Positions 8,354-12,536 of a DNA stretch of 12,549 nucleotides are shown piece after piece (position 1 is the first letter of the stretch; each line of letters opens with the position of its first letter). The position numbers and the translations under genes were made by a program. The stretch spans positions 1 to 12,549 of the forward strand of contig JAFVBT010000008.1 of NCBI GenBank assembly GCA_017479785.1, in the 5' to 3' direction. Under the pieces are notes generated by a model. That model did not search any database, was not told the DNA's origin, and saw only the letters and a list, made by a program, of their open reading frames with translations. The stretch comes from Alphaproteobacteria bacterium (GTDB taxonomy: Bacteria; Pseudomonadota; Alphaproteobacteria; RF32; CAG-239).

Positions 8354-9604
8354 TTATCTCTGCGCTAATCTGACCGGAGAATTGTCGGCCACAACGAAAC
8401 AAGCCTGTTTCTGACGTTTCATTGTTTGGCAAATCTTTGCGGCATCGTTTTTCGCCAAACCGACAACTTTAGAACGATACATTGTGCCTTTAGCGGCATT
8501 TATCTTCTCTACTTTTATATTATGCACGGCAAATTTTTTCGCCAAATTCTTTTTAACACCTAAAGCATAATTTTTTGCGCGCTTATAATCGGAAAAAGAA
8601 CCGACCTGAACGGCATAATTTCCGCTTTTAACTGAAGCGACTTGCGTGTTTTGCGGTTTTGCCTGACTTGCCGCGGCATATTGTCTTTTTGCCGGAACCG
8701 GCGCCTTTGCCGTTTGCTTTGTATTGGTTGTCCGTGTATTTTGCACCACACGAATATTATCACTGCCGTTGATTTGTTGCTTTAACAGCACCATATCAAC
8801 TTTTTTGCCTTTTTTTAGTTCAATCAATCCTTTATCCATCATCACGGCAACTTTTTTATCTCGCTCATTGAAATATTTATGTCCCATGGTAACGGCAATC
8901 ACGCGCTTATTATGGCGCTTTGCGGAAGTTACGATGTTATAACCGGAAGCAGCCGTATAGCCGGTTTTCATACCGTCAGCGCCGGCAAATGTTTTCAACA
9001 AATGGTTATGCCCGTGTATCGTTTGTCCTTTATAATTGAAACTTTTAGCGGAAAACCAGCTGTAATACTGCGGAAAATGGTGATAAACGGCCATTGCCAA
9101 CGTTGCCATATCTCGCGCCGTTGTCTTTTGCTGTGAATGCGGCAAACCGGAGGCATTTTTAAATATTGTGTGGTTCATACCGAGTTTTTTAGCCGTCTTT
9201 GTCATTAAAACAGCGAATTCTGCTTCGTTTTTGGAAAAATGCTCGGCCAAAACGGTTGCACAATCATTGGCAGATTTAACAATTACCGCCATAATGGCAT
9301 CTTTAACAGTGATGGTGGTGCCGGCTCTAACACCTAATTTTGACGGTGAACGACTCGCCGCAACATTTGAAACCTTTAATTTATCGGTCAGTTTAAGATG
9401 TTTATTTTCCAACGCATTAAAAGTAATATACAGTGTCATTAATTTTGTCAAAGATGCCGGATAACGCATTTCATCGGCATTCATTTCGTACATAACACTG
9501 CCGTCTTCGGCATTTACCATAATTGAAGACGTGGAGGCGGCCACATTTTTTGCCCCAATCATCACCAAACAAAACATCAAAAATGCAAGTATTTTTTTAA
9601 CCAT
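8354..9604 (-). CDS. D-alanyl-D-alanine carboxypeptidase (PBP5 type) with C-terminal SPOR domain
   Basis: A 416-aa exported penicillin-binding protein (serine peptidase family S11) that removes the terminal D-Ala from peptidoglycan pentapeptides. A signal peptide covers about 1-23 (hydrophobic 5-17, likely cleavage after VAA). The catalytic triad motifs are complete: SLTK (S51, K54), SAN (S111-N113) and KTG (K213-G215). After the transpeptidase-like domain comes a Lys/Thr/Ala/Gln-rich linker (about 285-325), then a SPOR domain (about 327-405, starting YAVQVGSFSDYKRA), which binds denuded septal glycan and directs proteins to the division site. No C-terminal amphipathic membrane anchor is visible, so SPOR probably provides localisation. 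The AGAGGG ribosome site is 5 bases before the ATG. It heads the pair with the MipZ-like ATPase (1-bp gap). A weak -10-like TAGAAT lies at 9639-9634. Confidence 0.93.
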   Translation of the reverse strand: MVKKILAFLMFCLVMIGAKNVAASTSSIMVNAEDGSVMYEMNADEMRYPASLTKLMTLYITFNALENKHLKLTDKLKVSNVAASRSPSKLGVRAGTTITVKDAIMAVIVKSANDCATVLAEHFSKNEAEFAVLMTKTAKKLGMNHTIFKNASGLPHSQQKTTARDMATLAMAVYHHFPQYYSWFSAKSFNYKGQTIHGHNHLLKTFAGADGMKTGYTAASGYNIVTSAKRHNKRVIAVTMGHKYFNERDKKVAVMMDKGLIELKKGKKVDMVLLKQQINGSDNIRVVQNTRTTNTKQTAKAPVPAKRQYAAASQAKPQNTQVASVKSGNYAVQVGSFSDYKRAKNYALGVKKNLAKKFAVHNIKVEKINAAKGTMYRSKVVGLAKNDAAKICQTMKRQKQACFVVADNSPVRLAQR

Positions 9605-9689
9605 TTTACCCTCTTTGGAAACACATTAGGCTTATTCTATCGCATAAAAGAAAACAAAAAGTTAAAAAATTAAGTTTTTAAAATTATTT

Positions 9690-9790
9690 TTACTTCGGCA
9701 CGGGCGTGGTGTTCATTGCCGGATGGGTGCTGATGGCCGAACTTATATTGGAACTGCCGAAACCGTAGTTATTGCCGGCATTTATCCAAA
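9690..9790 (-). pseudogene. Truncated paralogue of the gene at 10964-11371
   Basis: The minus-strand reading frame encodes WINAGNNYGFGSSN, then continues through AISTHPAMNTTPVPK to a TAA at 9692-9690. This matches residues of the 135-aa protein at 10964-11371 (AGNNYGFGSSNI, then AISTHPAMNTAPTP). DNA identity over about 76 bp is roughly 80 percent and includes a 26-bp exact run. The fragment lacks the start and the first half of its relative. Upstream it joins the transposase remnant in the same frame, with a TGA just before it. It is a broken copy and not a functional gene. Confidence 0.8.
9706..9782 (-). repeat. Direct repeat copy A (pairs with 11088-11163)
   Basis: About 76 bp aligns almost without gaps to 11088-11163 in the same orientation at roughly 80 percent identity, with an exact 26-bp run at 9712-9737 and 11094-11119. 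Differences fall largely at third codon positions, so both copies were once under protein-level selection. The two copies bracket the transposase remnant and the plus-strand orphan gene. Confidence 0.85.
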
Positions 9791-10019
9791 CGCAGTTTTG
9801 CCTTCTCTGCTCTTTCAATAAGGCTTACGTTTTCCTTGTTTGATTAGTAATTGCTTCTCACGCATCCATAATTACAGCGTTTCTCGGTTTATCTTTGTTT
9901 CCTCATATTCTTCCATAATTCACTCGCATAACTCGTTCCGTAATAAATTCACTTAAACTTATTATAGCTACTTCTTAGCTTTTTATAAATTTATACCTTT
10001 TTGCTACATCTTGGTTCAT
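9791..10019 (-). pseudogene. Remnant of an insertion-sequence transposase (ISNCY/IS1202-like)
   Basis: From ATG at 10019, with an AGGAG site upstream, the frame reads MNQDVAKRYKFIKS then a stop, resembling the N-terminus of helix-turn-helix transposases. From 9916 another frame reads MEEYEETKINRETL, stop, LWMREKQLLIKQGKRKPY, stop. The pattern INRETL-LWM-E--LL--KRK-Y is what I recall between the helix-turn-helix and the catalytic core of ISNCY/IS1202-group transposases. At least two in-frame stops, a frame change and the loss of the middle and whole catalytic domain make it non-functional. No terminal inverted repeats were found. The family name is from memory of the motif, with moderate certainty. 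Confidence 0.5.
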
Positions 10020-10040
10020 TCTTATCTCCTAGGATTGTTC

Positions 10041-10053
10041 TAATGTAACATTA
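10041..10053. promoter_or_regulatory. Dyad operator 1 (distal)
   Basis: TAATGT-A-ACATTA is a perfect 6-bp-arm inverted repeat centred on 10047, 33 bp upstream of the -35 of the plus-strand promoter. Its core ATGTNACAT is shared with a second dyad centred on 10124. Two copies of one symmetric motif flanking a promoter suggest a binding site for a dimeric regulator. The regulator is not identifiable here. Confidence 0.5.
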
Positions 10054-10085
10054 TGACTTTGCTACTCCAGGGAAATACTTTCATA

Positions 10086-10114
10086 TTGACACAAAAGTAC
10101 AGATATGCTATATT
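10086..10114 (+). promoter_or_regulatory. Strong sigma70-type promoter of the orphan gene
   Basis: TTGACA (10086-10091), a 17-bp spacer and TATATT (10109-10114), with TGC directly before the -10 (extended -10). Transcription should start near 10121, giving a leader of about 37 bases with an AAGGGAG ribosome site. This is the best consensus promoter in the accessory region. Confidence 0.8.
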
Positions 10115-10117
10115 AAC

Positions 10118-10130
10118 TTATGTTACATAA
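10118..10130. promoter_or_regulatory. Dyad operator 2 (overlaps the expected start site)
   Basis: TTATGT-T-ACATAA is a perfect inverted repeat centred on 10124, three bases past the -10 hexamer, so a bound protein would block RNA polymerase. It shares the ATGTNACAT core with operator 1, 77 bp away. That is about seven helical turns, which would allow repression by looping. Confidence 0.55.
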
Positions 10131-10157
10131 ATTTAGCAAAATGAAGGGAGTATGTTT

Positions 10158-10985
10158 ATGCCAATAGAGATTAAAGAGAGCAAAAATTTGGTTTTAAAAA
10201 CGGAATTTTTGGGTAACGAAACAAATGATATTTCACGCAATTCAAAAGATAGATTTTACCTAATTGATAAAGATGGCAATAAATTGCATTACGAATTGCA
10301 ATCTACCCAACAGGGGATTGGTGATCATTTTAAGGGATACTTGATTGCCCAGACAAATATTGAACCTGAAAATGCTCAAGCCTTGCTTGCCAGTGCAAAA
10401 AAATACTTTGCCGAACATCCGGAAGAACGTGCAACCAAAGGTAATACCGACACTGCGTTAATATCTGATTATGCAAAGATTTTAATCACAGAGGCGGCAA
10501 ATGATTCTTTCCGCAACAGAGTTTATCCTAATAAGGAAAAGCAAGACGGACGCCACGAGACAAATATGGAAAAACTGTTTTTATACCAATATTCTTATCT
10601 CGAACAAATTAACAAAAATAGGGATGATATTAAGTTTTTATCATGGGAACAGGTTACAGGCAAAGCCGACTTCGGTGACGATATGATTAAATCTTCACGG
10701 GAAAACATTTCTCAAGATCCTATGAATAAAAAATGGAAGGAAGAAAAAACAGCTTTTGGTGAAAAATGGGAAGAGTCTGCCAATCGCGGTGAGGCTAGTC
10801 TGCGTGAAAGAATGAAGAATGATTTCAATACATCCCGAAAAATCACAGTTATCAGGACAGATACTAGGCAGACCATGCACATTTCAAACCCTGATGAACA
10901 ACAGGAGCAAACTTTCAATGAAGATGAGAAGAATGCTCTGATTCGCCATGCTGTATTGCGAAATCAAAACATAGCTGGAAAATAA
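10158..10985 (+). CDS. Orphan protein of unknown function under a regulated promoter
   Basis: A 275-aa hydrophilic protein I do not recognise. It has no signal peptide, membrane segment or obvious catalytic motif. The first 100 residues look like an alpha/beta region (RFYLIDKDGNKLHYEL, then HFKGYLIAQTNI and a helix AQALLASAKKYFAEH). The remainder is charged and helical, with many Lys, Glu, Asn and Gln. ATG at 10158 is chosen because AAGGGAG (10144-10150) lies 7 bases before it. An in-frame ATG at 10152 would be only one base from that site. The gene is the only long plus-strand gene in the window, sits between two copies of a repeated gene segment, has a strong promoter with paired operators, and its last 22 bp overlap the convergent gene at 10964. 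Context suggests an accessory, possibly acquired gene; its role is unknown. Confidence 0.8.
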   Translation: MPIEIKESKNLVLKTEFLGNETNDISRNSKDRFYLIDKDGNKLHYELQSTQQGIGDHFKGYLIAQTNIEPENAQALLASAKKYFAEHPEERATKGNTDTALISDYAKILITEAANDSFRNRVYPNKEKQDGRHETNMEKLFLYQYSYLEQINKNRDDIKFLSWEQVTGKADFGDDMIKSSRENISQDPMNKKWKEEKTAFGEKWEESANRGEASLRERMKNDFNTSRKITVIRTDTRQTMHISNPDEQQEQTFNEDEKNALIRHAVLRNQNIAGK

Positions 10986-11371
10986 TTGTTTTCTATTTTT
11001 CTCGCACTATCAAAGCTATTACCACCAAACGATGAGGACGATTGTGCTTGCGGTGTTAGAGGCTGTACCGTTTGCAGCGGTGTCGGTGCTGTATTCATTG
11101 CCGGATGGGTGCTGATGGCATCCGTAATATTAGAGCTCCCAAACCCGTAATTATTACCGGCATCGCCCCAAAAGTTTGTGGTATATTGCGGATAATTTTC
11201 CGTTATCCCCTGTTGATTATACATCTGCATCATTTGGCTTTCACGCTGGTCGCGTGCCGTTTGATACTCTATCTCATCTCGCAAACTGAAACCTCTATGG
11301 TCAACACCGTAGCTGTCTATGCCGTTGTCACCAACTTGGTACCCAAACGGCGATTTATATTTTTCATACAT
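10964..11371 (-). CDS. Small Gln/Asn/Ser-rich protein of unknown function, duplicated locally
   Basis: A 135-aa protein with no recognised domain. It starts MYEKYKSPFGYQVGDNG, then has a short charged helix (about 31-50, QTARDQRESQMMQMYNQQ), a Gly/Asn stretch AGNNYGFGSSN, and a low-complexity tail rich in Ser, Thr, Pro and Gln. No signal peptide or membrane segment is seen. The start at 11371 has a strong GGAAGGAG ribosome site 8 bases upstream. A truncated paralogue lies at 9690-9790, and conservation of AGNNYGFGSSNI and AISTHPAMNT at third-position-variable codons shows this segment is a real protein. The final residues (RKIENNYFPAMF) extend into the 3' end of the convergent gene at 10158, so the original C-terminus may have been replaced when that gene arrived. 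A weak TATATT -10 lies at 11448-11443. Confidence 0.72.
   Translation of the reverse strand: MYEKYKSPFGYQVGDNGIDSYGVDHRGFSLRDEIEYQTARDQRESQMMQMYNQQGITENYPQYTTNFWGDAGNNYGFGSSNITDAISTHPAMNTAPTPLQTVQPLTPQAQSSSSFGGNSFDSARKIENNYFPAMF
11088..11163 (-). repeat. Direct repeat copy B (pairs with 9706-9782)
   Basis: This copy lies inside the intact 135-aa gene and encodes its AGNNYGFGSSN...AISTHPAMNT segment. The relation to copy A (same orientation, about 80 percent identity, 26-bp exact core) indicates an old gene duplication; its two halves now border the orphan gene and the transposase remnant. Confidence 0.85.
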
Positions 11372-11467
11372 ACTGTTTTCTCCTTCCTGATTTTAAATTT
11401 TAACATTTCTTTACTCCTTAAATAAGTTAATTCTTTTTTGATAATATAGGTGTGATTGTTTCGCCTC

Positions 11468-11495
11468 TTGAATATACGTCTGTTTCTGTTATAAT
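11468..11495 (+). promoter_or_regulatory. Extended -10 promoter without an obvious gene
   Basis: TTGAAT (11468-11473), a 16-bp spacer and a consensus TATAAT (11490-11495) preceded by TGT. Transcription would start near 11502. The next plus-strand feature is tRNA-His more than 200 bp on, which has its own closer promoter. It could be an upstream tRNA promoter, drive a small RNA, or be chance in AT-rich DNA. Confidence 0.4.
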
Positions 11496-11680
11496 TTCAC
11501 ACGAATAAATGCGCACCCATATTATCGATTACACCGAATCACAGTTTTAATAAATTGTCAAGATTTAAAATACGAAAAATATTATCAATGTTAACATAAT
11601 AATGAAAATTCTTATAGAATAACGAAAATATCAAAGATACAGGTTAAAAATAAATTCTCACCAAGAATTGAATTTTGATA

Positions 11681-11709
11681 TTGACTTTATATTTTTTTCA
11701 CGTTATTTA
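11681..11709 (+). promoter_or_regulatory. Promoter of tRNA-His
   Basis: TTGACT (11681-11686), a 17-bp spacer and TATTTA (11704-11709), ending 11 bp before the first tRNA base. The -35 is good and the -10 is moderate; position relative to the tRNA is right for a short 5' leader trimmed by RNase P. Confidence 0.55.
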
Positions 11710-11720
11710 GTATTTGCCAT

Positions 11721-11798
11721 GGCGGATGTAGCTCAGTTGGTTAGAGCGCTGGTTTGTGGTACCAGATGTCGAGAGTTCAAGTCCCTTCATCCGCCCCA
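11721..11798 (+). tRNA. tRNA-His (anticodon GTG)
   Basis: A full cloverleaf folds by eye. G-1 at 11721 opposes C73. The acceptor stem is GCGGATG/CATCCGC (11722-11728 with 11788-11794, all paired). The D stem is GCTC/GAGC with loop AGTTGGTTA. The anticodon stem is CTGGT/ACCAG with loop TTGTGGT, anticodon GTG at 11756-11758. The T loop is TTCAAGT (11776-11782), and CCA is encoded at 11796-11798. The encoded G-1:C73 pair is the identity element read by histidyl-tRNA synthetase. The T stem GAGAG/CCCTT has an A52-C62 mismatch and a G49-T65 wobble, which is unusual. An intrinsic terminator follows 9 bases later. The 3' end is duplicated 173 bp downstream. Confidence 0.95.
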
Positions 11799-11831
11799 GA
11801 TACAAAGAACCACCCCTTAAGGGTGGTTTTG
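11787..11831 (+). repeat. 45-bp direct repeat, copy 1: tRNA 3' end plus terminator
   Basis: An exact 45-bp identity with 11960-12004 begins one base before the 3' strand of the acceptor stem, includes CCA and the spacer, and ends just after the terminator hairpin. Duplicated tRNA 3' ends are the usual mark of tyrosine-recombinase integration sites, but the segment between the copies is only 128 bp and has no integrase. Confidence 0.9.
11808..11830 (+). terminator. Intrinsic terminator of tRNA-His
   Basis: AACCACCC (11808-11815), a five-base loop and GGGTGGTT (11821-11828), followed by TT and a T-rich stretch. The strong stem starts 9 bases after the encoded CCA. Confidence 0.9.
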
Positions 11832-11894
11832 TTGTCTGTGGGTGGTGGCAGATACGAACTGACGAGAAGTCAGTTTGACTACAAGCGAAAGGCA

Positions 11895-11971
11895 GACGGA
11901 TGTATGCCGGTCGCCGACGGCGATGAGCGCAGTGAATGAAGCGTAGCGGAATAATCTGATCATCCGCCCCA
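11895..11971 (+). other. tRNA-sized unit ending in the second copy of the tRNA-His 3' end
   Basis: The bases CGGATGTA at 11897-11904 repeat the 5' acceptor-stem bases of tRNA-His (11723-11730) at offset 174, while the 3' acceptor strand plus CCA repeats at offset 173. The unit from 11895 to CCA at 11971 is 77 nt, one less than the tRNA, and its ends could pair at seven of eight positions like an acceptor stem. A D-arm-like GCCG/CGGC hairpin follows, but no anticodon arm or TTCAAGT T loop is present. It is either a degraded or chimeric tRNA copy, a tRNA mimic, or coincidence. It is not a functional tRNA. Confidence 0.35.
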
Positions 11972-12004
11972 GATACAAAGAACCACCCCTTAAGGGTGGT
12001 TTTG
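11960..12004 (+). repeat. 45-bp direct repeat, copy 2
   Basis: Identical to 11787-11831. It carries the 3' acceptor strand, CCA and the terminator without a complete tRNA in front. The interval between copies (11832-11959) is more GC-rich than its surroundings and contains a 7-bp hairpin AACTGAC/GTCAGTT and a CGCC/GGCG hairpin. Confidence 0.9.
11981..12003. terminator. Second copy of the AACCACCC/GGGTGGTT terminator
   Basis: The duplicated hairpin lies about 26 bp past the stop of the minus-strand lipoprotein gene and could end that transcript as well, although its trailing U run on the minus strand is short (CTTTGT). On the plus strand it is followed by TTTTGCTTTTT, a better termination signal. 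Confidence 0.65.
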
Positions 12005-12028
12005 CTTTTTAAAAGCCTTTGCCTGTGT

Positions 12029-12163
12029 TCATTCAATATTTGTCAGCAGATGTGCCAATTGAACTTCGTTATGCGCAACATTGACGGCATTTCTGATATT
12101 TTGTGTCTTTTTACCGCAAGCCGACAGTGCCAATATTGAAACTAAAATTGATTTTATCTTCAT
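12029..12163 (-). CDS. Small predicted lipoprotein (44 aa)
   Basis: Starting at ATG 12163 after an AAGGAAG ribosome site (7-base spacing), the frame reads MKIKSILVSILALSACGKKT and on to a TGA at 12031-12029. Residues 1-15 form a signal peptide with positive Lys2 and Lys4, a hydrophobic core, and a lipobox LSAC ending at Cys16, the expected lipidation site. The mature part is only 29 residues (GKKTQNIRNAVNVAHNEVQL then AHLLTNIE) and can form one amphipathic helix, similar in plan to entericidin-type peptides. A structured region with its own intrinsic terminator lies directly upstream, so expression may depend on read-through or on a promoter I could not identify. The gene is short, but ribosome site, signal peptide and lipobox all agree. 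Confidence 0.7.
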   Translation of the reverse strand: MKIKSILVSILALSACGKKTQNIRNAVNVAHNEVQLAHLLTNIE

Positions 12164-12191
12164 CTTCAAACTTCCTTTTTTTGAGTTCAAC

Positions 12192-12217
12192 AAAAAAGTC
12201 GCCGGATTGAGGCGACT
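12192..12217 (-). terminator. Intrinsic terminator of the putative structured RNA
   Basis: Read on the minus strand, AGTCGCC, a seven-base loop and GGCGACT (12217-12211 with 12203-12197) are followed by six T (12197-12192). It lies upstream of the lipoprotein ribosome site, so it ends a transcript coming from about 12390, or attenuates transcription into the lipoprotein gene. Confidence 0.88.
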
Positions 12218-12390
12218 GGAAGTTGAGAACTATTTACACAATGTAGTGCGGTATATTGACCGCAAGGCTTATTTTACCGCCTTCCAGCCATTATTTAGCC
12301 GTTAGGCGTGTAAAATTTAACGTCTATACACTATTTGACGTGTGTAAAGAGGTTCTCACACCCCGAAACAACAATCCATTGTTCTGGGTT
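12192..12390 (-). ncRNA. Putative structured RNA (unrecognised), about 200 nt
   Basis: Several mutually compatible helices can be drawn. A long-range closing stem pairs 12224-12230 with 12352-12358 (7 bp) and 12233-12240 with 12341-12348 (8 bp), separated by a 2/3-base internal loop. Inside are three hairpins: ACGTC/GACGT (12320-12324 with 12337-12341), a 12-bp stem with one bulged base (12271-12282 with 12304-12316), and TGCGGT/ACCGCA (12247-12252 with 12259-12264). Outside, a hairpin at 12365-12392 precedes it and the U-tailed terminator at 12192-12217 ends it on the minus strand, which sets the strand. A weak promoter, TTGATT (12420-12415), 16 bp, TAACTT (12398-12393), would start it near 12386. 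I do not recognise it as 6S RNA, tmRNA, RNase P RNA, SRP RNA or a known riboswitch. It could be a stand-alone small RNA or a leader controlling the lipoprotein gene. The 5' end is approximate. Confidence 0.5.
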
Positions 12391-12487
12391 TCAAGTTAAC
12401 CCATCAGCCGGAAAAATCAAGCAAAAAATATCCGACATACAAAATTTTCCGCCAAAGTCCAAAAAATGCTTGCGTTCCGAGATTTTT

Positions 12488-12499
12488 TGTTGTACAACA
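12488..12499. promoter_or_regulatory. 12-bp perfect palindrome, possible operator
   Basis: TGTTGTACAACA is identical on both strands. It lies about 70 bp upstream of the -35 of the putative RNA promoter. Symmetry suggests a dimeric regulator site; no family can be assigned. Confidence 0.3.
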
Positions 12500-12536
12500 C
12501 GCTTACTTTCGGCACCCCTGGAGGCCGAAAGTGTGT
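12497..12536. repeat. Strong inverted repeat (hairpin)
   Basis: ACTTTCGGC (12505-12513) pairs perfectly with GCCGAAAGT (12524-12532) around a ten-base loop, and ACAC (12497-12500) pairs with GTGT (12533-12536) past a four-base bulge. Neither strand has a U run directly after the stem, so it is not a normal intrinsic terminator. It may belong to a feature continuing beyond the right edge. Confidence 0.6.

Larger units (their letters stand above)
9605..10157. other. Gene-poor accessory interval with decayed fragments and regulatory DNA
   Basis: No intact gene lies between the carboxypeptidase start and the orphan gene at 10158. From left to right it contains the carboxypeptidase upstream region with T-rich and TTAA-rich DNA (9605-9689), a truncated paralogue of the gene at 10964-11371 (9690-9790), a transposase remnant with stops (9791-10019), and the promoter with two operators of the plus-strand gene (10041-10130). 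The mix of remnants suggests past insertion and deletion here. Confidence 0.7.
11372..11720. other. AT-rich intergenic region with divergent promoters, no gene
   Basis: This 349-bp gap separates the small Q/N-rich gene from tRNA-His. It contains that gene's leader with two ribosome-site-like purine runs, a consensus-like plus-strand promoter (11468-11495) whose product is unclear, a 10-bp palindrome ATGTTAACAT (11588-11597), and the tRNA promoter (11681-11709). No reading frame with support was found. Confidence 0.6.

Noticed and set aside
9662..9681. Clustered TTAA motifs resembling CtrA boxes
   Set aside because: The TTAA elements are separated by 4 bases, whereas the CtrA consensus needs about 7 between half sites. 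The run is simple A/T-rich sequence.
9784..10019. Stop-codon reassignment to explain in-frame stops in the transposase-like region
   Set aside because: The interval also changes frame and lacks the catalytic domain, and all long genes here use TAA and TGA as normal stops. Decay is the simpler explanation.
11707..12036. 109-codon minus-strand frame and the 61-codon plus-strand frame at 11754-11939
   Set aside because: Both read across tRNA-His and the duplicated terminator, so they are by-products of RNA and repeat sequence and not genes.
12081..12305. 74-codon plus-strand frame
   Set aside because: It is antisense to the small lipoprotein and the structured RNA, with no ribosome site.
12192..12390. 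Identity as 6S RNA, tmRNA, RNase P RNA or SRP RNA
   Set aside because: The fold is a closed multi-hairpin junction instead of the long 6S rod, and the conserved cores of the other RNAs (resume frame, GAGGAAAGTCC-type core, GGAAG SRP tetraloop region) are absent.
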